A stretch of DNA of 29,516 nt from a virus, in the IMG/VR virus record IMGVR_UViG_3300042507_006554, positions 1 to 29,516 of that record. The stretch is one strand, 5' to 3'. Numbering within the stretch: position 1 is the first letter of the stretch; every line of letters begins with the position of its first letter. Both the position numbers and the translations under genes were made by a program. The notes under the pieces are model-generated. The model was not told where the DNA came from. It made no database searches and worked only from the letters and a program-made list of their open reading frames with translations. This document shows positions 1 to 7,185 of the stretch, piece after piece.

Positions 1-1
1 A

Positions 2-49
2 GAATTAGACGAAAGAACACAAGCTTTAAAACTTAAAATTGGAATTTAA
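2..49 (+). CDS. 3' end of an upstream gene (partial)
   Basis: A reading frame entering from the left edge ends at a TAA at 47-49. Only 15 residues (ELDERTQALKLKIGI) are visible. They are charged and fit a helical C-terminus. The product cannot be identified. It is on the same strand as everything that follows, so it may belong to the same transcription unit as the next gene. Confidence 0.5.
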   Translation, partial: ELDERTQALKLKIGI

Positions 50-85
50 TATTTTATTTCGTATATTAATCAAAAACATAATCAC

Positions 86-346
86 ATGTCTGATAAAATC
101 GCAACTTCTATAACTAATGCTCTCGCAGCTGCCAATCTAATTAATCAATTAGTAACAGGTGTAATTGACCCCACTAATAGTAAATTAGCTAGTGAAAATA
201 TCTTTGAAAGAAAAACCCAAGTTGTTCGAAACATAAGTCATCTTAAAAGACTTATGTCTCAAACATGGTTCACTAATGCTTTAAATATTGATCAATTCAC
301 AACAATTAATGACGCTATTGTAGCCGGAGAAGAATACACAGGATAA
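86..346 (+). CDS. Small hypothetical phage protein (86 aa)
   Basis: This encodes an 86-residue protein that I do not recognise. It appears mostly helical, with an alanine-rich N-terminal segment (residues 5-25) and a basic middle (residues 42-56). There is no signal peptide, no membrane helix and no cysteine. The ATG follows a short AT-rich spacer (50-85) that contains a loose relative of the late-promoter motif (ATATTTTATTT from position 49), but the match is weak. It ends 4 bases before the sulfotransferase start, so it is probably the first gene of that transcription unit. A small virion or tail-fibre accessory protein is possible from position only. I am confident the gene is real and have no function for it. 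Confidence 0.7.
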   Translation: MSDKIATSITNALAAANLINQLVTGVIDPTNSKLASENIFERKTQVVRNISHLKRLMSQTWFTNALNIDQFTTINDAIVAGEEYTG

Positions 347-350
347 AATT

Positions 351-1172
351 ATGGTAAAAAAAGTTATGTATAACAGCTCTATGCCTAGAGCAGGTTCTAC
401 ACTCATTCAGAATATTTTAGGTCAAAACCCTGATCTATATGTTACCCCTACATCAGGGGTATTTGAGTTTCTCTATAATTCTAGAGCAACATATTCAAAT
501 AGTCCTGAAGTTAAAGCACAAGATGCTGAACTAATGGAAAAAGCCTGGAAAGGTTATTGTAAAGGAGCTATTTATGGATATTTTAATAATGTTACTGATA
601 GACCTTATGCAATAGATAAATGTAGGGGGTGGGTTAGTGAATATAATTTCATTAACTTTTATGAAGAAAATCCTAAAATAATCTCTATGATTAGAGATCC
701 TAGAGCAGTTTATGCTTCTCTAGAGAAAAAATATAGAGCTAACCCACAACTCGATACAGGAGTTGCTAATTGGGGAAATCTTACAGGAACTACTACAGAT
801 AAAAGAATAATCCATTGGTCTAATACAGTACCCATTGGTCCTACTATGGATCGTCTTTATCAAGTATTATTAGAAGGTATTCACGAAAATGTTCTTTTCA
901 TCAAATTTGAAAATTTAACAACCAACCCAGATAAAGAACTAAGACGTATCTATGAATATCTAGAACTACCTTATTACAAACATGATTTTAATAATGTAGA
1001 ACAAATTACCCATGAAGATGATAAAATTTGGGGAGTATTTGGAGATCATGTTATTAAAAATAAAGTTGCCCCTGTTAAAGAAGACTTTAGAGAAATATTA
1101 GGTCCATCTGGTTGTCAATTAATTACAGACAATTATCAATGGTTTTATGAAGCTTTTGAATACAAAATATGA
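351..1172 (+). CDS. Sulfotransferase family protein
   Basis: This is a PAPS-dependent sulfotransferase of 273 residues, expected to move a sulfuryl group from PAPS to a hydroxyl or amino group of a glycan or other small acceptor in the cytoplasm. The N-terminus carries the 5'-phosphosulfate loop, PRAGSTLIQNIL at residues 12-23, right after a beta strand. The 3'-phosphate-binding segment follows at residues 111-124 (SMIRDPRAVYAS, with R115 and S123). The C-terminal part (FENLTTNPDKELRRIYEYL, residues 186-204) is also typical of the family. The length is normal, so the enzyme looks intact. The stop overlaps the next start (ATGA), which implies translational coupling with the glycosyltransferase. 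The acceptor cannot be read from sequence; a sugar added by the neighbouring transferases is the simplest guess. Confidence 0.85.
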   Translation: MVKKVMYNSSMPRAGSTLIQNILGQNPDLYVTPTSGVFEFLYNSRATYSNSPEVKAQDAELMEKAWKGYCKGAIYGYFNNVTDRPYAIDKCRGWVSEYNFINFYEENPKIISMIRDPRAVYASLEKKYRANPQLDTGVANWGNLTGTTTDKRIIHWSNTVPIGPTMDRLYQVLLEGIHENVLFIKFENLTTNPDKELRRIYEYLELPYYKHDFNNVEQITHEDDKIWGVFGDHVIKNKVAPVKEDFREILGPSGCQLITDNYQWFYEAFEYKI

Positions 1173-2074
1173 AAGTAGGTTATCAAACAAAAGATAAATA
1201 TTTAGTTTGGCATATTGAAGGAGGATTAGGTAAAAACATAGCTGCTACAGCTTTAATTTCCTCAATCAAAGAAAAATACCCAGACAGAAAATTAATCATG
1301 GTAGCTTCCTATCCTGAAGTTTTCTTGAATTTTGAAGAAATAGAAAGAGTATACCCAGTAGGAAATACCCCTTACTTTTATCAAAATTATATTGAAGATA
1401 AAGATACACTAGTTTTTAAACAGGAAGGATATTTTCAAAATGGTCACATTTCTAAACAACAACATATTATAGAAAGTTGGTGTCAAATACTAGATTTAGA
1501 ATACAAAAATCAAAAACCAGTAATAAGATTTAATTTAGTTCAAAGGAGAGTACCTAATATTTGGAGACAAGATAAACCTATAATGGTTATTCAAACTAAT
1601 GGAGGGCCTCTAGAAGATACTAAACCATATAGTTGGACCAGAGATATGCCTCCTTACATAGCTCTACAGATAATAAATCATTATCTTCCAAAATATCATA
1701 TCTACCAGGTTTGTAGAAATGAATCTCAAGTAATTCCTGGAGCTGTAGGTATATTTGATAAGATAACTAATACTGAACTTATTTCTCTTTTAGCAGTATC
1801 CGAAAAAAGAGTATTAATTGACTCATGTCTACAACACGCCGCAGCTGGGATAGGTTTAAAATCTACAGTATTATGGATAGGTACTTCTCCTAAATTATTT
1901 GGTTATGATACTCATAGTAATATAGTAGCTTTACCACCTAAGAGAAAACCAAAACTATATAATTCATATTTATTCGATTATTCATTTGATGGTTCTATGG
2001 ATCAATGTCCCTATGATGATGCAGAAGAAATATTTAACTTTAAGGAAATAATTACTACTATAGATAGAACTTAA
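1169..2074 (+). CDS. Glycosyltransferase family 9-like (heptosyltransferase-like) protein
   Basis: A 301-residue protein resembling GT-B fold glycosyltransferases of family 9 (ADP-heptose:LPS transferase-like). Visible features are a glycine-rich N-terminal loop (residues 16-25, HIEGGLGKNI) followed by an alpha helix, a strand of the form KLIMVASYPEVF at about residues 40-51, a central MVIQTNGG strand, and a C-terminal segment with LIDSCLQHAAAGIGLKSTVLW around residues 216-236. That last segment corresponds to the sugar-nucleotide-binding region where GT9 proteins read 'D(S/T)xxxHxAAA'. It starts inside the sulfotransferase stop (4-base overlap) and ends one base before the next gene. It probably adds a sugar to a phage or cell-surface glycan. 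Donor and acceptor are unknown. The family call is by motif pattern only. Confidence 0.65.
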   Translation: MKVGYQTKDKYLVWHIEGGLGKNIAATALISSIKEKYPDRKLIMVASYPEVFLNFEEIERVYPVGNTPYFYQNYIEDKDTLVFKQEGYFQNGHISKQQHIIESWCQILDLEYKNQKPVIRFNLVQRRVPNIWRQDKPIMVIQTNGGPLEDTKPYSWTRDMPPYIALQIINHYLPKYHIYQVCRNESQVIPGAVGIFDKITNTELISLLAVSEKRVLIDSCLQHAAAGIGLKSTVLWIGTSPKLFGYDTHSNIVALPPKRKPKLYNSYLFDYSFDGSMDQCPYDDAEEIFNFKEIITTIDRT

Positions 2075-2075
2075 A

Positions 2076-2666
2076 ATGGAATTAAAACCAGTTTTCCCAG
2101 TACCTACTAATATTAATCAAACTAATTATTATTGGTATCAAGAAGGTCTAAACTCAGAAGATCTAACAAACCTATATAAATTAGCTGCTACTTATCCTTA
2201 CACTAAAGGAACTATTGTAGGTAATGATGAAATTGTAGAATCTATTAGAAAAAGTAAAATCAAATGGATCCATCCAAATGATGATAGTCAATGGCTTTAT
2301 GATAAAATCATTAATATGGTTGTTGAAGCTAATAATACTATGTGGAATTTTAACCTTCATTCAGTAATAGATTCAATTCAATACACTGAATATTCTGAAG
2401 GTGGTGGTCATTATGATTGGCATATGGATATTGGTCCTGGTTCAATTAGTCATAGAAAAGTCTCTATTACAATTCAACTTTCAGATCCTAGTGAATATGA
2501 AGGTGGAGACTTAGAATTGTGGTATGGAGGTAGTATAATACAAATTCCAAAAAACAAAGGTTTAACAGTTTTATTCCCAAGCTTTTCAATGCACCGAGTA
2601 ACCCCAATTACTAAAGGTACTAGAAAAAGTTTAGTTTTGTGGGTAGGTGGCGAACATTATAAATAA
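2076..2666 (+). CDS. 2-oxoglutarate/Fe(II) oxygenase, prolyl-4-hydroxylase/PKHD type
   Basis: A 196-residue protein with a complete double-stranded beta-helix signature of 2OG-Fe(II) dioxygenases. The iron ligands are visible: H116-M-D118 (in HYDWHMD) and the distal H173 (SMHRV). R183 (GTRKSLVLW) sits where the family binds the 2-oxoglutarate carboxylate. The segment YEGGDLEL (141-148) and LFPSF (166-170) are classic in the PKHD-type/prolyl hydroxylase group. The expected reaction is hydroxylation of a protein side chain or small molecule using O2 and 2-oxoglutarate. It lies between a glycosyltransferase and a second oxygenase, which suggests it creates the hydroxyl used as a glycosylation or sulfation point, but this is inference. 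Related genes occur widely in T4-like marine phages, usually without a known substrate. Confidence 0.88.
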   Translation: MELKPVFPVPTNINQTNYYWYQEGLNSEDLTNLYKLAATYPYTKGTIVGNDEIVESIRKSKIKWIHPNDDSQWLYDKIINMVVEANNTMWNFNLHSVIDSIQYTEYSEGGGHYDWHMDIGPGSISHRKVSITIQLSDPSEYEGGDLELWYGGSIIQIPKNKGLTVLFPSFSMHRVTPITKGTRKSLVLWVGGEHYK

Positions 2667-2673
2667 TCTTAAC

Positions 2674-3258
2674 ATGCAAATATCAGCTTTTATAATTGAT
2701 GATTTCTATAGTGATGTAGACGAATTAAGAAAATTCGCTTTACAACAAGATTTTGGAATTAAAGGAAATTACCCAGGTAATAGAACAAATCCATTCCTAA
2801 ATGATTCTATGAAAGAAACTATTGAAAACATAGTATTTCCACATTATGGAAAGGTAACTTATTGGTCAGAAGAACAATATACTGGAGCATTTCAATATAC
2901 TACTTCTCGTGACCGTTCTTGGATTCATGCTGACCAAACTACTAAATGGGCAGGTGTATGTTATTTAACCCCAGATGCCCCTTTAAGTGCTGGTACTGCT
3001 TTATATAAGCATAAACCAACTGGTTTATCTATGGCTCCTAGAAAAGAAGATGGAAGTTATGATCTTGAATTATTAGATCTAATTAATAAAGATTCTCAAG
3101 ATATGACTAAATGGGAATTAGTAGATAGATTAGCAAATAAATACAATCGTTTAGTTTTATATCGTGGAGATCACTTCCATATGTCTATGGATTACTTTGG
3201 TCAAGATTTATATGATAGTAGATTATTCCAAACATTTTTCTTTGACACTGAACTTTAA
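2674..3258 (+). CDS. Second 2OG/Fe(II)-like oxygenase (DUF6445-like)
   Basis: A protein of 194 residues if started at the ATG at 2674. The longer reading from a GTG at 2647 would overlap the previous gene by 20 bases and adds a weak N-terminus, so I prefer 2674. The pattern is that of a beta-helix oxygenase distinct from its neighbour: HAD (H85, D87) as the first two iron ligands, GTALYKHKPTG downstream, and H167/H169 (GDHFHMS) as the distal ligand. R183 in SRLFQTFFF is a likely co-substrate-binding arginine. It resembles the DUF6445 group found in glycan or natural-product clusters. Two different oxygenases in tandem suggest two hydroxylation steps on one product. Substrate unknown. Confidence 0.7.
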   Translation: MQISAFIIDDFYSDVDELRKFALQQDFGIKGNYPGNRTNPFLNDSMKETIENIVFPHYGKVTYWSEEQYTGAFQYTTSRDRSWIHADQTTKWAGVCYLTPDAPLSAGTALYKHKPTGLSMAPRKEDGSYDLELLDLINKDSQDMTKWELVDRLANKYNRLVLYRGDHFHMSMDYFGQDLYDSRLFQTFFFDTEL

Positions 3259-3261
3259 TTT

Positions 3262-4512
3262 ATGTTAGTTGTAAAAAAACCTACAGCTATTCTTTATAAT
3301 TGGTATAAACAAGGTACCTTTGAACTTATCTCAGATGTTTATTTCCAAGAAAATTTAGAAGAAAAAGTTATAGTATACTCTTTACCTTATACAGGTAATG
3401 TAGAGAGTGACTTTGCTCTTTATAAACCTGACTTGATTATCTATACTCAAGAAGATATTAATATACCTCATAAATTTTTACAAGCTAGATCTTTTAAATA
3501 CTCCCAATACCCAGCTGATAATATTTTAGCTAATGATATTGTGTGTCAATCTACCTTTAGAAATAGTACCAACATACAACCTGTATTCTCAGTATTTACC
3601 CCTGCCTATAAAACCAATGAGCGTATTTTAAGAACTTATGAAAGTTTAAAAAATCAAACATTCACAGATTGGGAGTGGGTTGTGTTAGATGATTCACCTG
3701 ATGATATAACTTGGGATATTTTACAAGATTTAGCTAAAACTGATTTTAGAGTTAAACCCCATAAACTATACCCTTTAACAGGAGGTAATGTAGGTTTAGC
3801 TAAAAATAGAGTAGCTTCATTATGTAATGGTACTTGGTTAGTTGAACTAGACCATGATGATACTTTAATTAGTACCTGCCTAGAAGAATGTTATAACGCA
3901 TCTTTACAATTCCCAGACGCAGGTTTTATTTATAGTGACGTTTGTGAGTTATATGAAGATGGCCAAATGAGACATTACGACCATGATTGGTCAGGTAATT
4001 GGTACGCTAGAGAAGACAATTATTTTGATTTTGGTTATGCAGGACATACTTGGGTTGAGGCCGACAGTAAAATGTATTTAAACCACCATTATCCCGATAT
4101 TAACCCGCTGTCCATCCGTTTTAACATAAGTATGCCGAACCATGTAAGAATGTGGCGTAAAGACGTTTATAACCAAATAGGAGGCCATAGTAAATATTTC
4201 CCTGTAGCTGATGATTATGAACTTATAGTTAGAACATTTCTACATACTAAAATGATCCATGTTAAAAAGATGCTTTATTTACAATGGAACAATGGTAACA
4301 GCACAGTAGACAATAACGCTAAAGATATTAACAGAAGAGCAAGACTTATACGAGATCACTATGATAAGCAAATCCATGATCGTATATTATCATTAGGTAA
4401 ACAAGATTGGAATTGGGACAATGAATTAGGGCATTCTCAAAAATTCCAAAATAGTGCCCCTATAAGAAAATATTTTGAAGAAGAACAAGTTTTAAACTAC
4501 ATATATGAATAA
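3262..4512 (+). CDS. Glycosyltransferase family 2 with N-terminal extension
   Basis: A 416-residue protein. Residues 107-345 form a GT-A domain of family 2. FSVFTPAYKTNERI begins the fold, VVLDDSPDD (141-148) binds the nucleotide, DHDD (197-200) is the metal-binding DxD, and DDYE (317-320) is in the position of the catalytic-base region. The first ~105 residues have no GT2 signature and may bind a partner or acceptor. The function is transfer of a sugar from a nucleotide sugar in an inverting reaction; donor unknown. It starts 4 bases after the oxygenase and overlaps the following glycosyltransferase by 8 bases. A stretch near 4057-4170 uses GC-richer codons (ccg, ctg, cac, gac) than the rest of the gene, suggesting a mosaic origin. 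Confidence 0.85.
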   Translation: MLVVKKPTAILYNWYKQGTFELISDVYFQENLEEKVIVYSLPYTGNVESDFALYKPDLIIYTQEDINIPHKFLQARSFKYSQYPADNILANDIVCQSTFRNSTNIQPVFSVFTPAYKTNERILRTYESLKNQTFTDWEWVVLDDSPDDITWDILQDLAKTDFRVKPHKLYPLTGGNVGLAKNRVASLCNGTWLVELDHDDTLISTCLEECYNASLQFPDAGFIYSDVCELYEDGQMRHYDHDWSGNWYAREDNYFDFGYAGHTWVEADSKMYLNHHYPDINPLSIRFNISMPNHVRMWRKDVYNQIGGHSKYFPVADDYELIVRTFLHTKMIHVKKMLYLQWNNGNSTVDNNAKDINRRARLIRDHYDKQIHDRILSLGKQDWNWDNELGHSQKFQNSAPIRKYFEEEQVLNYIYE

Positions 4513-5650
4513 AAATAGACCTACTATTGTTTTTGCTACAATGTGCAAAAACGAAGAACACTGTATTTTAGAAACCCTAAAATCAGTTGCCCCTTATATT
4601 GATCATTGGATCGTATGCGATACAGGTTCCACAGATAAAACTATTTCTATAGTTAAAAAATTCTTTAAAGAAAAAGGTATTCCTGGAAAACTTTATCAAG
4701 ATGAATGGGTAGGCTTTGACTATAATAAAACTTTGATGATTCAAAGAGCTAAAGACAAAGCAGATTACATTATGCACTTAGATGCTGATGACCAGCTAGT
4801 AGGAGAATTTAAATTTTCTTTAGAAGAATCAGGAAAAGACGCCTACCATATCCCAGTTAGAAGAGGTAGTGCTGAATGGAAAGCTTTGATTTTATTTAAG
4901 GGTAACTATACCTGGAAATTTTGTGGTGTAGCTCATACTACTATCAAAGCTCTTGAAATTCCATCATACAATAGTGGAGACTTATCCCATTATGGGTATT
5001 ATATTTCAGGCGAAGGTATTGGTTCAAGAGCATTTGATCCTAAAAAATATCTATACGATGCTGAACGTTTGCAAAAACAATTCTGGGATACTTTAATTTC
5101 AGATCCAGATGGGTTAAATAATCGTTCTATATTTTATACAGCTCAAAGCTATATGGATTATGGAATGTATGATGAAGGTTTAAAATGGAATCGTTTATAT
5201 CTTAAAGTAAAAGATACTTGGATTGAAGAAGCATTTGAAGCTCAAATGAGAGTATCTCAATGTCTAATGGCTCTAGGAGCAGATTTAAATGAGATTATAG
5301 CTGAAATGGATAAAGCTATAGCTATATTTCCTGATAGATCTGAACCATGTGTTCATTTGGGAAGATATTTAAACCAAAAAGGACAACATGAGTTAGCTTA
5401 CAAATATCTAAAACAAGCTACTCGTAATAATATAGCTAATATTAAAAGCAAATATGTTTTATTCATTAACCAGTATTGCTACGGTAAATACATTAACGAT
5501 GAATTATCTGTAGCTTGTTTTTGGACTAATAGACTTGAAGAAGGATTTAATTATTTAAAACAAATTATTAATGATCCTGAATTTGAACCTCAACAAAAAA
5601 GACTAAATTCAAACCTTCAGCATTTTAATAATAAAATGAATGGAAACTAA
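4505..5650 (+). CDS. Glycosyltransferase family 2 with TPR-like tail
   Basis: A 381-residue protein. Its N-terminal ~200 residues are a GT2 domain of the kind often annotated as SunS-like or 'tetratricopeptide glycosyltransferase'. It has ATMCKNEEHCILETLKSV at the start, CDTGSTD (38-44) for nucleotide binding and LDADDQ (92-97) as the DxD motif. Residues ~225-340 are helical with repeat-like spacing (AIAIFPDRSEPCVHLGRYL and GQHELAYKYLKQA), consistent with one or two TPR units that could hold a protein acceptor. Such TPR-GT2 proteins can glycosylate protein side chains, so a virion protein is a reasonable but unproven acceptor. The start overlaps the previous gene by 8 bases and its end overlaps the flavoprotein by 11 bases. 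Confidence 0.82.
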   Translation: MNKNRPTIVFATMCKNEEHCILETLKSVAPYIDHWIVCDTGSTDKTISIVKKFFKEKGIPGKLYQDEWVGFDYNKTLMIQRAKDKADYIMHLDADDQLVGEFKFSLEESGKDAYHIPVRRGSAEWKALILFKGNYTWKFCGVAHTTIKALEIPSYNSGDLSHYGYYISGEGIGSRAFDPKKYLYDAERLQKQFWDTLISDPDGLNNRSIFYTAQSYMDYGMYDEGLKWNRLYLKVKDTWIEEAFEAQMRVSQCLMALGADLNEIIAEMDKAIAIFPDRSEPCVHLGRYLNQKGQHELAYKYLKQATRNNIANIKSKYVLFINQYCYGKYINDELSVACFWTNRLEEGFNYLKQIINDPEFEPQQKRLNSNLQHFNNKMNGN

Positions 5651-6827
5651 AACTTTAATTATAGGAGGGGGCATAACTGGACTTTCAGCTGCCTCCTTCC
5701 TATCTCATTCAGATTATTTAATTTTAGAAAAAGACTCTATACCAGGTGGATACTGTAAAACCACTATTAGAGGGGAGTATACCTGGGATTATTCTGGACA
5801 TTTTTTTCATTTTAATAATCCTGAAATTAAAGATTATGTCTTAGAAAACATGGAATCTGAAATGCTTCAGGTCACCAAGATAACAGACATCGACTACAAC
5901 GGTAATATAATTGACTTTCCATTTCAGTTTAACATCGATCAGTTACCGGAACAGGAATACAAAGAGTGTTTAGCAGATCTAGATAATTTAGGAGAAACAG
6001 ATTTATCTACTTTTAAGTCATTTGTAAGATCTACTTTAGGTAAAGGTATTTGTGATAAGTTCATTATCCCTTACAACGAGAAGTTATACGCTTGTGACTT
6101 AGATGAGTTGGAATATGATTCAATGGGTAGATTTTTCCCTAAAAGTAAATCTAAGTCCTACAACGATACTTTTATTTACCCAAAAGGAGGTAGTTATGAG
6201 TATATTAAGTCGGTTCTTAAAAGATTAGACAGTAACAAAATTCTACTTAATACTGAACTTCTAGAATTAGATTTAGAAAATAAAATAGCTAGAACTAATA
6301 AAGGAGATATTAAATTTGAACAATTAATCAGTACTCTACCTTTTAATAAACTTCATCCTAACCCTAAACTCTCAGCAAACAAAGTAGCTGTGTTTAATTT
6401 AGGTTTTAATAAAGGATCAGACATTAAAACTCATTGGAGGTATTTCCCAGGTAATGAAGTATTTTATAGAGTAGGATTTTACAATAACATATTAGGACAG
6501 GAAAAACTAAGTCTATATGTTGAAATCGGAGCTAACGTAGATCAAAAACTAAACGAATCTGAACTTTTAATGCAAGTTCTCGCTGATTTAGAAGATTGTG
6601 GTATAATTGAAGATGGTGTACATGAACTAGTCTCTCACCAATTTCTAACCATGAACCCAGCATATGTTCACATAACTAAAGAATCAAAAGAAATCTATAA
6701 TGAATGGTGTCAAAAATATAATCCTAAAGGAATATATTCAATAGGTCGATATGGTTCATGGACTTACTGTTCAATTGAAGATAATATTATAGAAGCTCAA
6801 CAAACAGTCAAAATTTTAAACAATTAA
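5640..6827 (+). CDS. FAD-dependent oxidoreductase, UDP-galactopyranose mutase/protoporphyrinogen oxidase-like
   Basis: A 395-residue flavoprotein. The Rossmann FAD site is clear at the N-terminus: TLIIGGGITGLSAA (residues 5-18), LEKDSIPGG (29-37) and DYSGHFFH further on. The middle PYNEKLY and YPKGGSYEYI and the late LISTLPF are typical of the amine-oxidase-like/UDP-galactopyranose mutase superfamily found in surface polysaccharide loci. It may ring-contract or oxidise a nucleotide sugar for the adjacent glycosyltransferases, or it may oxidise another substrate; I cannot distinguish these by eye. It is the last gene of the overlapping cassette. Stretches around 5865-5975 and 6036-6165 show GC-richer codons than the surrounding sequence. 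Length and domain order suggest it is intact. Confidence 0.7.
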   Translation: METKTLIIGGGITGLSAASFLSHSDYLILEKDSIPGGYCKTTIRGEYTWDYSGHFFHFNNPEIKDYVLENMESEMLQVTKITDIDYNGNIIDFPFQFNIDQLPEQEYKECLADLDNLGETDLSTFKSFVRSTLGKGICDKFIIPYNEKLYACDLDELEYDSMGRFFPKSKSKSYNDTFIYPKGGSYEYIKSVLKRLDSNKILLNTELLELDLENKIARTNKGDIKFEQLISTLPFNKLHPNPKLSANKVAVFNLGFNKGSDIKTHWRYFPGNEVFYRVGFYNNILGQEKLSLYVEIGANVDQKLNESELLMQVLADLEDCGIIEDGVHELVSHQFLTMNPAYVHITKESKEIYNEWCQKYNPKGIYSIGRYGSWTYCSIEDNIIEAQQTVKILNN

Positions 6828-6844
6828 CTAATATTTATTAACAT

Positions 6845-7093
6845 ATGGAAACAAAAGTTTTAACACAAGAAGAACTTACACAACTAAAAGATCTTCAAAC
6901 TAGACAAAATAATCTACTAATGGATTTAGGTTCAATTGAGTACCGAATGTCATTACTAGAGCAAACAAAAAATGATCTAAAATCTCAAGTATTAGAGGTT
7001 GAAAGACTAAATAGTGAATTAGGAGTTCAATTAACTCAAAAATATGGTAATGGAACTCTTAATTTAGAAACTGGAGAAATTACTATTGGGTAA
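6845..7093 (+). CDS. Small coiled-coil protein (82 aa)
   Basis: An 82-residue protein, mostly helical, with heptad spacing of leucine/methionine across residues 8-65 (LTQLKDLQTRQNNLLMDLG, then SLLEQTKNDLKSQ). The C-terminus turns to GTLNLETGEITIG, a beta-like tail. Very similar layouts are common for small hypothetical proteins located next to phage tail genes. It sits alone between the glycan cassette and the sheath gene. An AT-rich stretch just before the ATG (AATATTTATTAAC, 6830-6842) partly matches the late motif but is too close to the start to be a normal promoter for it. Function unknown. Confidence 0.65.
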   Translation: METKVLTQEELTQLKDLQTRQNNLLMDLGSIEYRMSLLEQTKNDLKSQVLEVERLNSELGVQLTQKYGNGTLNLETGEITIG

Positions 7094-7151
7094 TTTTTTG
7101 TTTGTTTAGTTATATTTAAAGGTTTTATAGATATTTTTGAAAAAAAATCAC

Positions 7152-7165
7152 ATATTTATAATAAA
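7152..7165 (+). promoter_or_regulatory. Candidate late promoter, copy 1 (sheath)
   Basis: ATATTTATAATAAA, starting 34 bases before the sheath ATG, contains a TATAAT-like core. Near-identical copies precede other virion-type genes at similar distances. No clear -35 box is visible. Function is inferred from recurrence and position. Confidence 0.6.
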
Positions 7166-7185
7166 ACTAAAAATATAACTTTGCA

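Noticed and set aside
2647-2673. GTG start giving a 203-residue second oxygenase
   Set aside because: It overlaps the previous gene by 20 bases, and the extra residues do not fit the family start; the ATG at 2674 is better.
6830-6843. AATATTTATTAACA as another late-promoter copy
   Set aside because: Only the first part matches, and it ends one base before the ATG, so it cannot be placed like the other copies.
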